A stretch of 64,000 nucleotides of DNA from Accumulibacter sp. (GCF_029255285.1 NZ_JAPUVI010000089.1:62001-126000), one strand, 5' to 3'. Shown: positions 18,887 to 28,508, counted from the stretch's first letter. Notes: a model not told the origin generated them from the sequence alone. Numbers and translations: made by a program.

Positions 18887-19796
18887 CGACGTCGTTAGAT
18901 AGATCGTCGAGCGCGCTGATCGCCTGGTCGAGATCGGAGTAGACCAGCGAGTAGGAATCGCAACGGCGAACGAGGTCGGCGACGAGTCGAAAAGCGGTTT
19001 CGTCGAGCACCTCGTAGTTGAAAGCGTTGGTCGCGATCATCAGGAAGGCTTGGCTCTTCGGCAACGGTTCGAGCGAGAGCGGCGCGTTGGCGATCCAGCG
19101 TGGGAAAACAAACCAGCGTGGCCGGGCGGTCTCCTGCATTCGCGCGATGCTGTCCGCCGGCGGCCGCACATGCGCCACGGTTCCCTTACGGGTAGCGAGG
19201 AAAGATGGGCCGACGATGGCCTCGGGACGAAAGCGCCTGATCACCTCGATCGACTCGTTCTTGAGTGGAATCAGGCGAGGCAGCGGCAGCAGCATGCCGT
19301 CCTCAGGCCGTAGCAGTCCGAATTCGTCGGACATCAGGCGCCATCCCGAATGGATCAGCGCGGTGCATAGGGTCGATTTGCCGTCACCCGGTGAAGCAGG
19401 AAAGAGCATCGCCCGGCCATGGCGCTCGACTCCTGCCGAATGAAGCATGAGCAGATGATGCGCGCGCGTGGCGACACACCAGTTGATGCCCCATTCCAGG
19501 GCCGGGAAAGCGTGTTCGGCGGCGTAGGGAGCGAAAGGCGATTGTCCGTCTACGGTAAAACATGCTTGGCGTCGCAGCCAGCGGCGCAGTCCGCGCGGGC
19601 GGCTGATGCCAACGTGAAAGTCGGTTATTTCGCCCGTCTCGGGCAACGGATAGGGTTGGTAAAGCCGATGGACGAGTGAGGAAAGCGATGCCAGATCGGA
19701 GCGAATCCTGAGATGGAAGGGGCCGAAGCGGACGACGAGACCGGTGCCGGCCAATCGCCGTTCGATTTCCCGGCGACTCAGGTCACCGACGATCAT
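18879..19796 (-). CDS. HprK-related kinase A
   Basis: A 305-residue protein related to the C-terminal kinase domain of HPr kinase/phosphorylase. The Walker A loop is SPGDGKST (Lys140), preceded by LHSAGVERHG with a His at 119 placed like the conserved His of HprK, and followed by LMSDEFGLL with Asp157 and Glu158. A normal HPr/PTS partner is not encoded nearby, so HPr itself is an unlikely substrate. I recall this family as HprK-related kinase A of the 'HPr-rel-A system'. Its ATG overlaps the pqqD-like stop (ATGA) and its stop overlaps the nucleotidyltransferase start. The phosphorylation target is unknown. Confidence 0.82.
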   Translation of the reverse strand: MIVGDLSRREIERRLAGTGLVVRFGPFHLRIRSDLASLSSLVHRLYQPYPLPETGEITDFHVGISRPRGLRRWLRRQACFTVDGQSPFAPYAAEHAFPALEWGINWCVATRAHHLLMLHSAGVERHGRAMLFPASPGDGKSTLCTALIHSGWRLMSDEFGLLRPEDGMLLPLPRLIPLKNESIEVIRRFRPEAIVGPSFLATRKGTVAHVRPPADSIARMQETARPRWFVFPRWIANAPLSLEPLPKSQAFLMIATNAFNYEVLDETAFRLVADLVRRCDSYSLVYSDLDQAISALDDLSNDVDD

Positions 19797-20086
19797 TGAC
19801 CGGCAACGACGTCATCCAGGCGCTCGATGAGGCCGAGTTCCTCGATCCGCGCCATGGCGAAGGCGAGATCATCCGCGTCGAGATCCTCAGTGGCGATGCC
19901 AAGCTCGCTCGCCGTGAACTCCCTCAGTTCATCGAGCGACTTCGCGCTCTGCTCGAGTCCTCTCAGGATCAATGCCGTAGTCTCGTTGAAGACGTGCGTT
20001 TCCGCAGAGGAGGGCTGGTAGACGATGAACACGTCATCCCATTTCTGCCAGCTCAGCTCGTGACCGGCTCGCGTCAGGGCAATCAC
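19793..20086 (-). CDS. PqqD-family peptide-binding protein
   Basis: A 97-residue protein with the PqqD-like winged-helix pattern: SWQKWDDVFIVYQPSSAETH (13-31) then VFNETTALILRGLEQS and an acidic C-terminal helix. PqqD-type domains bind leader peptides and present them to modifying enzymes in RiPP pathways. It is first in the operon and overlaps the kinase by 4 bp. The start is a GTG at 20086 with no obvious Shine-Dalgarno; no ATG is available upstream in frame. The linked kinase and nucleotidyltransferase suggest the 'HPr-rel-A system PqqD' group. Confidence 0.8.
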   Translation of the reverse strand: MIALTRAGHELSWQKWDDVFIVYQPSSAETHVFNETTALILRGLEQSAKSLDELREFTASELGIATEDLDADDLAFAMARIEELGLIERLDDVVAGQ

Positions 20087-20328
20087 GATGTGGCCAGGGA
20101 AGGGGAAGGATTGGCCGACGGGAACACAGCACGCGATGCTCTATTGGCTTGCCAAGGGTTTTGAGCGAGCAGGCCGGACATTCCTCGCGCGCACATGGCG
20201 CAGGCTCTGCCGGACCAGCCAGGCCGGCCTGAGAGCCGCTGCACAGCGAACCGCCGGTCCGAGTCTGTCTGTTCCCCCATTACCGCATGCGCCGAAATCG
20301 CGAATCTATCACAGTTTCGCTCGCCGGA

Positions 20329-20350
20329 TCGAACAGTGTCGGCTGTTCGA
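20329..20350. promoter_or_regulatory. Inverted repeat upstream of the PqqD operon
   Basis: TCGAACAG-N6-CTGTTCGA is a perfect 8-bp dyad inside the otherwise gene-free stretch 20087-20485, between the small secreted-protein gene and the PqqD operon. On the minus strand a weak -35/-10-like pair (TTCGAT, 17 bp, GATAGA) overlaps its outer half. It could be an operator or a transcript hairpin; there is no T run behind it. Nothing else was recognised in the 399-bp gap. Confidence 0.4.
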
Positions 20351-20485
20351 GTCAGGGACCCGACGGCATCGAGACGCGTTCAAGCGCCGCTTGCGCCGAC
20401 GCTCTTGCGAACGGCGGGTAGCCGCTTGGCGTCCGTTGGCGCGGGGGGAAGGAAAGATAAAGGCGGCGCTGCTCGGTGGCGAGAC

Positions 20486-21025
20486 CTAGCCGGCGTTGAT
20501 CAGTGACGTTGCGCTGGCCGAACTCAGGATCGCAATGTTCTGATTACGGAAGTCGGCCGGCCCACGGAGCGGGTCGCCCGACGGGGTACCACAATAATAA
20601 TTGGTTCCACCACCCGAGCCGGTGCGATAGACATGTATGCTTTGGTCATTCATGTCCTGGGTGCTGATCTTGTCGACCATCGAGGTATCCGGGCAACTGT
20701 CTATGTTCTTGAAGCAGTAATCCGGAGTGCTTGGATTGTCGTTCGAACCGATCAAGCCGCTTCGGATACGGTCGCCACCAACCGTCTCGATTCTCCCGCG
20801 GTCGTCGGTCGTGGCGGCACGGATCTTCGTGCCGGTACACGAGGCTGCCGCCAGCGCACCGCTGCGCAAAGTCAACACCAAGGGCGCGAAAGCCGCTGCG
20901 CCACGAACCAGCCGCCGCCGGCGTTGGTCCAGTGTCGAACCCCCGTCTGCGCTGGCGGGGTCACCACCAGCGAGCGCCAAATCGGTCGCTTGCCCCGCCT
21001 CGTCGATTGCTTCCGTTCGTCTCAT
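20486..21025 (-). CDS. Small Cys-containing protein with Arg-rich leader
   Basis: I do not recognise a named family. From the ATG at 21025, which follows a GGAGAG ribosome-binding site 8 nt away, the protein has 179 residues. The first 34 are polar. Then RRRRLVRG (35-42) leads into a hydrophobic stretch AAAFAPLVLTL and SGALAAASC, resembling a twin-arginine-like export signal with a cleavage or lipidation point near Cys63. The remainder is Ser/Thr/Asn/Gly-rich with Cys63, Cys104, Cys111 and Cys145. The frame is open further upstream (to 21175), but the longer form lacks a ribosome-binding site. It lies on the same strand as, and 399 bp upstream of, the PqqD/kinase/nucleotidyltransferase operon, so it is a candidate substrate of that system. 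Confidence 0.6.
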   Translation of the reverse strand: MRRTEAIDEAGQATDLALAGGDPASADGGSTLDQRRRRLVRGAAAFAPLVLTLRSGALAAASCTGTKIRAATTDDRGRIETVGGDRIRSGLIGSNDNPSTPDYCFKNIDSCPDTSMVDKISTQDMNDQSIHVYRTGSGGGTNYYCGTPSGDPLRGPADFRNQNIAILSSASATSLINAG

Positions 21026-21537
21026 CTTTGCCGCTCTCCAAAAATTCCGACCCGGGTCTCGGTGTTTCCAAGCCAGTTCCTGCGTCTGTTCGCGCTCCCT
21101 GCGCACTCCGTCTGTCGACCTGCAAGACGGTTTTCGCGGACTCGTCGTTCTGGTGACCGATGACTGATTCACCATCGTGGATGTTAGCCTTTACAACGCA
21201 GAGGGCCTGCGAAGTAAGTCACGGTGCGGACCAGAAATCACAAGTCGTTCGAGTGCTCCTACGGTAGCGCGATTGGCACCGCCGAATCACAGTCCAACAA
21301 TGATTAGCAAATTCTATACCAGTCCCATGGAACAAACAAAGTGCTCGCTAAAGCAATGGTTTGCAATTTTCTACCCGATCCTTGGCGGGGTTGTCCACAC
21401 GGTAGTGTAAAAAAAACCGACATCCTCGTAGTGGCCGTTCCGGCTGGTCCCAGCACCCGTGCCGGGATCGATTCGGGAGTCGCGCGGCACTTTTCCGGCA
21501 ATTCGACAAATCGACCGCCCGACCGCGGGAAGTTCCC
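21026..21537. other. Gene-free stretch between glnD and the secreted-protein gene
   Basis: The 512 bp hold no convincing gene and are less GC-rich than their surroundings. On the minus strand an extended -10 (TGG TATAGA, plus coordinates 21313-21321) could start a transcript with a leader of about 280 nt into the gene at 21025. An A8 run at 21409-21416 (T8 on the minus strand) and a small hairpin GCTGG-TC-CCAGC at 21443-21454 lie behind glnD, but they are 26 bp apart and do not form a standard terminator. Confidence 0.4.
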
Positions 21538-24120
21538 TTAGAGTTTCAGGCGCTCCAGCAGCTCGGTTTCGAGCTTGATTCGGCTTGCTGCTTCTCCGAG
21601 GTCTCCGCCGCTGAGCAGGAAGGTGTCCTCGACGCGCTCGCCGAGCGTCGAAATCTTCGCTGTATGCAGGTTAGCACCGTGCGCCGCCAAAGTCATGGCG
21701 ATTGTGTAAAGAAGCCCCGGGCGATCGGCGGCGTTAACCGAGAGCACGTAGTGCGAGCCTTTTTCGTCGGGCTCGATGGTCACCACCGGCTGCATCGGGA
21801 AGTGTTTGACTTGCCGCGAAAGGCGGCCGCTGCTTGGCGCTTCCGGAGGATTCTGGCGGCTGAGGCGCTCGGTGAGTTCGTGCTCGATATAGCTGATCAT
21901 CGCCCGGTCGCTGTCGCGATCGCTCAGGTCGAGCAGCATGAAGCTGTCCAGTGCGTAGCCGTGACGGGTCGTGTGGATCTTGGCGTCGACGATGGTGTAG
22001 CCGGCGCGACCGAAAAAGCCGACGACACGGGCGAAGAGGTCGCGCTGATCGCGCGTGTAGATCATCACCTCCAGCCCTTCGCCCTGCGGATTGACGCGCG
22101 CTTTGACCACCGGTTTTTCGACACCGGTTCGATAGTGCAGAGCCTGCGTGTGCCAGGCGATTTCTTCGGCCGAATGGCGCAGGAAATAGACCGTGTCGAG
22201 CTGCTTCCACAGACGCTGGTGCACGGCCTCGGAAAGCGCAAAGTAGCGCAGCAGGCGCAAGGCTTCCTGCTGGCGCTCCTCGATCAGTCCCTGCCGGACC
22301 GGTGCCTGGCCGCCGGCCAGCAGGGTGCGGCAGGTACTGCGGAAAAGCTGTTCGAGGAGCTGTCCTTTCCAAGTATTCCAGACTTTCGGGCTGGTGCCCC
22401 GGATGTCGGCGACAGTGAACAGATACAGCGCCGTCAGGTGGCGCTCGTCCTTGACCTGCGCGGCAAAGGCACCCAGGACGTCCGGGTCGGCGAAGTCCTG
22501 CTTCTGCGCCACCATGGACATCAGCAGATGCTGGCGGACCAGCCAGACGATCAGTTCGCTGTCGTCTTCGTCGAGGCCGTGCTGAGCGCAGAAAGCGGTG
22601 GCGTCCTGGGCGCCGAGTTCGGAATGGTCGCCGCCCCGTCCCTTGGCGATGTCGTGAAAGAGAGCGGCGACGTAGAGCACCCAGGGGCGAGGAAAGCCGC
22701 TGATCAGCTCGCTGCACAGCGGATACTCGTGCGTGAACTCGTCGGCCAGGAAGCGCCGCAGATTGCGCAGAACCTGCAGAATGTGCTGGTCGACGGTGTA
22801 GACGTGGAACAGGTCATGCTGCATCTGGCCGACGATCCTGCCGAAGTTGGGCAGATAGCGGCCGAGAACGCCGAACTGGTTCATCCGTCGCAGTTCATGC
22901 AGCACACCCCGCGGTTGCTGCAAGATATCGAGAAAGCGGGCGCGATTGGCGGGATCGCCGCGGAACGTATCGTCGATCAGCGTGCGCGCATGCCACAACG
23001 CGCGCAAGGTGCGCGCCGTCATCCCCTGCAGCTCCGGATGTACCTGCATGAGCCGAAAAGCTTCCAGAATGACGCCTGGCTCTCTTCTGAAGATTTCCTC
23101 GTCTACCACGTCGAGCAGGTCGTGCACGTTCTGGAAGCGTTCATTGATCGCTTGCGGCGGCTGGTTGGGCGGCGGCGAAATCGCCGCACCGATGTTGAGC
23201 AGCAGTATCGTGTTGATCTGCGTAACTTCCTTCGCTGTGCGATAGTACTGCTGCATCAACAGCTCGCTCGCCCGGCGGGTCGGCGTCGCCTGAAAGCCCC
23301 ACTGTTCAGCCAAGGCGTTCTGGTAGTCGAAGAGCAGCCGGTCCTCTCGCCGACCGGCGTGCAGGTGCAAACGCGTCCGCAGGCGCTGCAGGAACGCGAC
23401 GCAGCGCCGCAGTTGCGCTTCCTCTTCGCGAGTGATGAAGCCGTGTTGGGCCAGATCGTCCCAGGTGTCGCCATAGCCGGCCGCGCGGGCGATCCAGAGG
23501 ATCGTCTGCAAGTCGCGCAAACCGCCTGGCGCTTCCTTGCAGTTCGGTTCGAGGCTGTAGGGCGACCCGTAGTGGCGCAAGTGCCGCTCGTCCTGTTCCT
23601 TTCTTTTCGCGTCGAAGAAGGTGTGCGGATCGAGGACGCGGGCGAGTTCGGAAGTGAGTTCCGTGAACAGTTCTTCGCTACCGGTCAGCAGGCGAGCCTC
23701 GAGCAGTGCCGTCTGAATCGTCAGATCCTCGGCGGACGCCTGCGAACATTCTTCGACCGTTCGCACACTGGGTGCAATCTCGAGGCCGATGTCGTAGAGA
23801 ATGGTCACCGCCTGCTCGAGCTGCGCGGTCAGGCCTTCGTCCGGCGAACCCGGCAATAGCAGCAGGACATCGACGTCCGAGGCGGGATAGAGTTCGCCTC
23901 GGCCATAGCCGCCAACAGCAAGCAGCGCCAGAGACGGCGGCGCATCCAGTTCCCGCCAGAGGTCGCCGAGAACGCCGTCGATCAGTTCGCAGCGCTCGCG
24001 CAAAAGGCGTGACGCGTCGCCCGTCGCCAGGTAGCGCGCGCAGATCGCCGCCTGCTCGCCGCGCAGAAGGGAGCGGTAGCGGGTGACCAGGGGCTGTCGA
24101 TCGACGTCGACGCTTGCCAT
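21538..24120 (-). CDS. glnD: Bifunctional uridylyltransferase/uridylyl-removing enzyme GlnD
   Basis: Senses glutamine and adds UMP to, or removes it from, PII proteins, controlling glutamine synthetase and Ntr genes. The nucleotidyltransferase motif [19 protein letters not shown] is at residues 70-88 (Asp82, Asp84). The HD hydrolase domain has [19 protein letters not shown] with His489-Asp490. Two ACT domains occupy about 690-860 and bind glutamine. With 860 residues the protein is full length. The ATG at 24120 is chosen; a TTG at 24126 would add two residues. The gene starts directly after map on the same strand, so they are probably co-transcribed. Confidence 0.96.
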   Translation of the reverse strand: MASVDVDRQPLVTRYRSLLRGEQAAICARYLATGDASRLLRERCELIDGVLGDLWRELDAPPSLALLAVGGYGRGELYPASDVDVLLLLPGSPDEGLTAQLEQAVTILYDIGLEIAPSVRTVEECSQASAEDLTIQTALLEARLLTGSEELFTELTSELARVLDPHTFFDAKRKEQDERHLRHYGSPYSLEPNCKEAPGGLRDLQTILWIARAAGYGDTWDDLAQHGFITREEEAQLRRCVAFLQRLRTRLHLHAGRREDRLLFDYQNALAEQWGFQATPTRRASELLMQQYYRTAKEVTQINTILLLNIGAAISPPPNQPPQAINERFQNVHDLLDVVDEEIFRREPGVILEAFRLMQVHPELQGMTARTLRALWHARTLIDDTFRGDPANRARFLDILQQPRGVLHELRRMNQFGVLGRYLPNFGRIVGQMQHDLFHVYTVDQHILQVLRNLRRFLADEFTHEYPLCSELISGFPRPWVLYVAALFHDIAKGRGGDHSELGAQDATAFCAQHGLDEDDSELIVWLVRQHLLMSMVAQKQDFADPDVLGAFAAQVKDERHLTALYLFTVADIRGTSPKVWNTWKGQLLEQLFRSTCRTLLAGGQAPVRQGLIEERQQEALRLLRYFALSEAVHQRLWKQLDTVYFLRHSAEEIAWHTQALHYRTGVEKPVVKARVNPQGEGLEVMIYTRDQRDLFARVVGFFGRAGYTIVDAKIHTTRHGYALDSFMLLDLSDRDSDRAMISYIEHELTERLSRQNPPEAPSSGRLSRQVKHFPMQPVVTIEPDEKGSHYVLSVNAADRPGLLYTIAMTLAAHGANLHTAKISTLGERVEDTFLLSGGDLGEAASRIKLETELLERLKL

Positions 24121-24126
24121 CGGCAA

Positions 24127-24927
24127 TCAGCCGATCCAGTCGGGTCGAGCGCTCGTACCCGCCGACATAGTAAGGACTTCGTAGCCCGTCGTGGTGACCA
24201 GGATGGTGTGCTCCCATTGTGCCGACAAGCTGTGATCCTTGGTGACGATCGTCCAGCCGTCGGCCATGGTCCGGATCGCCGCCTTGCCGGCATTGATCAT
24301 CGGCTCGATGGTGAAAACCATTCCAGGTTCCAGCCGAATGCCGGTGTGCGGCCGGCCGTAGTGAAGGACTTGCGGTTCCTCGTGGAAGCTGGCACCGATG
24401 CCGTGACCGCAGAACTCGCGGACGACCGAGAAGCCGGATTTCTCCGCATGTTGCTGAATGGCATGGCCAATGTCGCCCAGGTGCGCACCGGATCTGACCT
24501 GTACGATACCCAGCCAGAGGCATTCGAAAGTCACTTCGCAGAGTCGCCTGGCCTGCAGCGAGGTCTCGCCGACCTGAAACATGCGACTGCTGTCCCCGTG
24601 GTAGCCATCGCTGATCACCGTCACATCGAGGTTGACGATGTCTCCGTTCTTGAGCTGCCGGTCACCCGGGACGCCATGGCAGACCTGGTGGTTGACCGAG
24701 GCGCAAATCGACTTCGGGTACGGTCTGTAGCCGGGTGGCGCGTAATTCAGGGGGGCTGGGATGCCGCCCTGGACGCCGACGATGTAGTCGTGACAAAGCC
24801 GATCCAGCTCGCCGGTGGTGACTCCTGACTTCACGTAGGGCGCGATGTAGTCGAGTACTTCCGCCGTCAGGCGGCCCGCGACGCGCATTTTCTCGATTTC
24901 TTCGGGGGTCTTGATGAAAATACTCAT
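24127..24927 (-). CDS. map: Methionine aminopeptidase type I
   Basis: Removes the N-terminal Met from nascent proteins; a two-metal enzyme. All five metal ligands are visible: Asp101, Asp112, His175, Glu208 and Glu239, and His84 in VCHGVPGD is the conserved catalytic His. Length 266 residues (E. coli 264). It is divergent from rpsB, the common proteobacterial arrangement, and abuts glnD with no gap. Confidence 0.97.
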   Translation of the reverse strand: MSIFIKTPEEIEKMRVAGRLTAEVLDYIAPYVKSGVTTGELDRLCHDYIVGVQGGIPAPLNYAPPGYRPYPKSICASVNHQVCHGVPGDRQLKNGDIVNLDVTVISDGYHGDSSRMFQVGETSLQARRLCEVTFECLWLGIVQVRSGAHLGDIGHAIQQHAEKSGFSVVREFCGHGIGASFHEEPQVLHYGRPHTGIRLEPGMVFTIEPMINAGKAAIRTMADGWTIVTKDHSLSAQWEHTILVTTTGYEVLTMSAGTSARPDWIG

Positions 24928-25054
24928 GGCTTGACGTCGGCGCCGGGGTGAGGACGAGCAAGGATAAAGTAAGCGAACAGCTTAGGCAATTTGACCGGCT
25001 CAAGGCGGATAAAGCTTCGCAGCGCAGGATTCGGCCCTCGAGCTGGCACGCGCA

Positions 25055-25084
25055 TTGAATTTCCACGCCTCTTGGTGGTACTAT
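25055..25084 (+). promoter_or_regulatory. rpsB promoter
   Basis: TTGAAT (25055-25060), an 18-bp spacer and TACTAT (25079-25084), with TGG directly before the -10 (extended -10). Transcription would start near 25091, just before two strong leader hairpins and about 175 nt before the rpsB ATG. Confidence 0.6.
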
Positions 25085-25095
25085 CGCCGACTTTT

Positions 25096-25170
25096 GCTGG
25101 CTTGTAAGCCAGCGACAAAGAAAGGCGTGGCCCGGTCGGCGCGCCGGGCGTGCCGACCGGGCCACGCCTT
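25096..25170 (+). promoter_or_regulatory. Double-hairpin leader of rpsB
   Basis: Hairpin one is GCTGGCTT-GT-AAGCCAGC (25096-25113). Hairpin two is a perfect 19-bp stem, 25122-25140 pairing with 25152-25170, around an 11-base GC loop. Both lie in the predicted untranslated leader. No T run follows, so this is not an ordinary terminator. S2 represses its own mRNA through a leader structure in gammaproteobacteria; a similar role here is inference. The rest of the 337-bp map-rpsB spacer shows no gene. Confidence 0.6.
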
Positions 25171-25264
25171 ATCACGCACATTCGCCTGTTCAAGGGTGTC
25201 GGCCGGGATGGCCGGCTGTAGGTGGGCGGATGGTGGTCCAACCCTGATAGTGAAGGTAATCCAA

Positions 25265-26008
25265 ATGTCTACAACGATGCGTCAGATGCTTGAGGCCGGT
25301 GTTCACTTCGGCCATCAGACACGCTTCTGGAACCCCAAGATGGCACCGTACATTTTTGGTGCCCGCAACAAGATCCACATTGTCAACCTCGAGCAGACGC
25401 TTGCCAGATACAACGAAGCGATGAGCTTCGTGCGCAGGCTGTCGGCCAACAAGGGCACTATCCTGTTCGTCTCGACCAAGCGCCAGGCGCGCGAGATCAT
25501 GGCCGAGGAGGCGACGCGCTGTGCGTCGCCCTATGTCGAACAACGTTGGCTGGGCGGCATGTTGACCAACTTCAAGACGATCAAGCAGTCGATCAAGCGC
25601 CTCAAGGACATGGAAACGATGTCCGAAGACGGGTCGCTGGCGCGTCTCGGCAAGAAGGAGGCGTTGATGATGACGCGCGAACTCGAGAAGATGCACAAGT
25701 CGATCGGCGGCATCAAGGATATGGTGTCGCTGCCTGACGCCTTGTTCGTGATCGACGTCGGGTATCACAAGATCGCCATCACCGAAGCCAACAAGTTGGG
25801 GATTCCGGTCGTTGCGGTGGTCGATACCAACCACTCGCCGAGCGGCGTCGACTACGTCATTCCCGGCAACGACGACTCGTCGCGCGCCATTCGACTGTAC
25901 GCCCGCGGGGTGGCCGACGCCGTGCTGGAAGGGCGCAGCCAGTTCGTCGAGGAGATTCTCGAGGCGGTTTCTGGCGACGAGTTCATCGAGGAAGCCGACG
26001 ACGACTGA
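25265..26008 (+). CDS. rpsB: 30S ribosomal protein S2
   Basis: Structural protein of the small subunit. [26 protein letters not shown] is replaced by no other family; [11 protein letters not shown]-type N-terminus, [18 protein letters not shown] and the final acidic FIEEADDD tail identify S2. The ATG at 25265 is preceded by GAAGG and gives 247 residues (E. coli 241). It starts the rpsB-tsf-pyrH-frr translation block. Confidence 0.97.
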   Translation: MSTTMRQMLEAGVHFGHQTRFWNPKMAPYIFGARNKIHIVNLEQTLARYNEAMSFVRRLSANKGTILFVSTKRQAREIMAEEATRCASPYVEQRWLGGMLTNFKTIKQSIKRLKDMETMSEDGSLARLGKKEALMMTRELEKMHKSIGGIKDMVSLPDALFVIDVGYHKIAITEANKLGIPVVAVVDTNHSPSGVDYVIPGNDDSSRAIRLYARGVADAVLEGRSQFVEEILEAVSGDEFIEEADDD

Positions 26009-26027
26009 TGAGCGCGGCAGCCCTGGC

Positions 26028-26090
26028 GACAGGGGCGGCGGCCGCGCGAGTAGAATCGAATGTATTGAAACCGGCACGGCCGCTCCTGTC
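26028..26090 (+). other. Long-range stem in the rpsB-tsf spacer
   Basis: Bases 26028-26039 (GACAGGGGCGGC) can pair with 26079-26090 (GCCGCTCCTGTC) over 12 positions with one G-U pair, enclosing 39 nt. It has no T run, so it may dampen read-through or protect the rpsB 3' end rather than terminate. E. coli has an attenuator in the same spacer. Confidence 0.35.
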
Positions 26091-26116
26091 GGCTGTGTTC
26101 GCAAGTGGAGAATGAA

Positions 26117-27013
26117 ATGGCGGAAATTACCGCAAGCATGGTGAAAGAACTGCGCGAGAGGACCGACGCGCCGATGATGGAGTGCAAGAGAGCGCTGACC
26201 GAGGCGGCTGGCGACATCGACAAGGCGGAGGAAATTCTGCGCGTCAAGCTGGGCTCGAAAGCCAGCAAGGCGGCCAGCCGGATCACCGCCGAGGGAGTCG
26301 TAGCGGTGCACATGACCGATGACGGCAAGCTCGGCGCGATCGTCGAAATCAACTGCGAGACCGACTTTGTTGCCAAGAACGAAGAGTTCCTGAAGTTGGC
26401 TGCCGACTGCGCGGCGCTCGTCGTCACGCATGACCCGGCTGACGTCGCGGCGCTGGCCGCTTTGCCTATGGCCGGCGGAACCGTCGAATCGACGCGCACG
26501 GCACTGGTTGGAAAAATCGGCGAAAACCTTTCGCTTCGTCGCTTTGTCCGCATGACCGCGACTGGACGACTCGCCGCTTATGTGCACGGCGGGGCCAAGA
26601 TCGGCGTTCTGCTCGATTGCCTCGGCGGTGACGCGCAACTGGGCCGGGATCTGGCGATGCACATTGCGGCGGCCAAGCCGAAATCGCTCGACTCGTCGGG
26701 CGTCGCCGCCGATCTCGTCGAGAGCGAGCGCCGCATCGCTACCGAAAAGGCCAGGGAAGCCGGCAAGCCGGAAGCGATGATCGAGAAGATCGTCGAGGGG
26801 TCGGTACAGAAGTTCCTGAACGAAGTGACCTTGCTCGGTCAGGTTTTCGTGAAGGCCGAAGACGGCAAGCAGACCATCGCGCAGTTGCTGAAGGCCCGAG
26901 GAGCGTCGGTTGCCGGTTTCACCCTGTTCGTTGTCGGCGAGGGGCTTGCCAAGCGGTCGAACGATTTCGCGGCCGAGGTCGCCGCACAAGCCGCTGCTGC
27001 CATGCAGAAATAG
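26117..27013 (+). CDS. tsf: Elongation factor Ts
   Basis: Guanine nucleotide exchange factor for EF-Tu. [20 protein letters not shown] and [19 protein letters not shown] form the N-terminal UBA-like domain, and [14 protein letters not shown] is the TDFV motif that contacts EF-Tu. Length 298 residues, as expected for betaproteobacteria. The ATG at 26117 follows GTGGAG; an in-frame GTG at 26105 is less likely. Confidence 0.97.
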   Translation: MAEITASMVKELRERTDAPMMECKRALTEAAGDIDKAEEILRVKLGSKASKAASRITAEGVVAVHMTDDGKLGAIVEINCETDFVAKNEEFLKLAADCAALVVTHDPADVAALAALPMAGGTVESTRTALVGKIGENLSLRRFVRMTATGRLAAYVHGGAKIGVLLDCLGGDAQLGRDLAMHIAAAKPKSLDSSGVAADLVESERRIATEKAREAGKPEAMIEKIVEGSVQKFLNEVTLLGQVFVKAEDGKQTIAQLLKARGASVAGFTLFVVGEGLAKRSNDFAAEVAAQAAAAMQK

Positions 27014-27190
27014 GCCGCCACGGGCTGTCGTCGCGACCAGCAAGCGAAGCCAGCCCGACGACCATGACGCTTCCGGAAAAGCGCCGGCAGCATGAACTTT
27101 TTTCCGCCCAGCCCCTGATCCGCAAACGGGTCGGGGGAGGTTCGCGAGTCGCCGACGCGACTTCACCCTAGCTCAAGGAGCCCAACGCCA

Positions 27191-27913
27191 ATGTCAGCGA
27201 ACTCGCCGCGCTACAAACGTATTCTGCTCAAGCTCTCCGGTGAAGCACTGATGGGAGCCGACGCGTACGGCATCAACCGGCAGACGATCTCCGGCATCGT
27301 TGCCGAGATCAAGGTGATCGTCGATATGGGGGTACAGGTCGGCGTGGTGATCGGTGGCGGCAATATCTTTCGCGGTGTCGCGCCCGCCGCGACGGGGATG
27401 GACCGCGCGCAGGCGGACTACATGGGAATGCTGGCGACGGTGATGAACGGTCTGGCGCTGCACGATGCCATGCGCGCCGCGGGAATGGTTTCCCGTGTGC
27501 AGTCCGCCTTGAACATCGAACAGGTCGTCGAGCCGTACATTCGCGGCAAGGCGATCCGTTACCTGGAGCAGGGGCGGACGGTCATTTTTGCTGCCGGTAC
27601 CGGCAATCCATTCTTCACGACCGATACCGCCGCGGCCTTGCGTGGCGCGGAAATCGGTGCTGAAATCGTTCTCAAGGCAACCAAGGTCGATGGCATCTAT
27701 TCGGCCGACCCCAAGCACGATCCGCTGGCGATCCGTTACGACCGGATCAGCTTCGACGAGGTCATCGCGCAGAACCTGGCGGTCATGGATGCCACGGCGT
27801 TCGCCTTGTGCCGCGACCAGAAACTGCCGATCAACGTGTTCTCGATTTTCAAGCCGGGTGCTCTCAAGCGGGTTACGATGGGTGAGAATGAAGGCACTCT
27901 GGTGTCTTGCTGA
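27191..27913 (+). CDS. pyrH: UMP kinase
   Basis: Amino-acid-kinase-fold enzyme making UDP from [17 protein letters not shown] at the N-terminus, [11 protein letters not shown] for phosphate binding and [18 protein letters not shown] for UMP binding are conserved. With 240 residues it is full length. AAGGAG lies 9 bp before the ATG. The 177-bp gap from tsf shows no gene. Confidence 0.97.
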   Translation: MSANSPRYKRILLKLSGEALMGADAYGINRQTISGIVAEIKVIVDMGVQVGVVIGGGNIFRGVAPAATGMDRAQADYMGMLATVMNGLALHDAMRAAGMVSRVQSALNIEQVVEPYIRGKAIRYLEQGRTVIFAAGTGNPFFTTDTAAALRGAEIGAEIVLKATKVDGIYSADPKHDPLAIRYDRISFDEVIAQNLAVMDATAFALCRDQKLPINVFSIFKPGALKRVTMGENEGTLVSC

Positions 27914-27924
27914 CGGAGATGGAG

Positions 27925-28485
27925 ATGAGCCTAGCTGACGTTAAGAGAGTCACTGAGAGAAAGATGGAGAAGTCGATCGAGGCGCTCAAGGCCGACCTGG
28001 CCAAGGTGCGCACCGGTCGTGCTCATACCGGTTTGCTCGATCATGTCCAGGTCGAGTACTACGGGTCGCTGGTGCCGATCAACACGGTCGCCAACGTCAC
28101 CCTGATCGACGCCCGCACTCTCGGCGTGCAGCCGTGGGAAAAGGGTATGGCGGCGAAGGTCGAGAAAGCGATCCGCGACTGCGATCTGGGGCTCAACCCG
28201 GCTTCGCAGGGCGACTTGATACGCGTGCCGATGCCGCCGTTGACCGAAGCCAGGCGTCGCGAACTGATCAAGGTCGTGAAAGCCGAAGCCGAGGGCGCCA
28301 AGGTGGCGGTGCGCAACCTGCGACGTGACGCCATCGCGACGCTCAGGGAGATGCTGAAGAACAAGGAATGCTCCGAAGATGAGGAACATCGGGCCCAGGA
28401 CGAGATCCAGAAACTCACCGACCGCTATGTCGTGGAGATCGACAAGCTGCTCGGCCACAAGGAAACCGAGTTGATGGCCATCTAG
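27925..28485 (+). CDS. frr: Ribosome recycling factor
   Basis: Releases ribosomes from mRNA after termination together with [44 protein letters not shown] and VRNLRRDA are family landmarks. The ATG at 27925 gives 186 residues (E. coli 185) and has a GGAG six nt upstream; an ATG at 27919 is the alternative. Eleven bp follow pyrH. Confidence 0.97.
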   Translation: MSLADVKRVTERKMEKSIEALKADLAKVRTGRAHTGLLDHVQVEYYGSLVPINTVANVTLIDARTLGVQPWEKGMAAKVEKAIRDCDLGLNPASQGDLIRVPMPPLTEARRRELIKVVKAEAEGAKVAVRNLRRDAIATLREMLKNKECSEDEEHRAQDEIQKLTDRYVVEIDKLLGHKETELMAI

Positions 28486-28508
28486 CGGCGACTGGACGAA
28501 ACATCCAT

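Noticed and set aside
18879-19796. True HPr kinase/phosphorylase
   Set aside because: Lacks the N-terminal HprK domain and any linked HPr or PTS gene; the PqqD-like partner points to the HprK-related A group.
21401-21454. T8 run and small hairpin behind glnD as an intrinsic terminator
   Set aside because: Hairpin and T run are 26 bp apart, so they do not form one terminator.
25190-27166. Long minus-strand open frame opposite rpsB and tsf
   Set aside because: Spans two certain genes and their spacer; composition is that of an antisense shadow.
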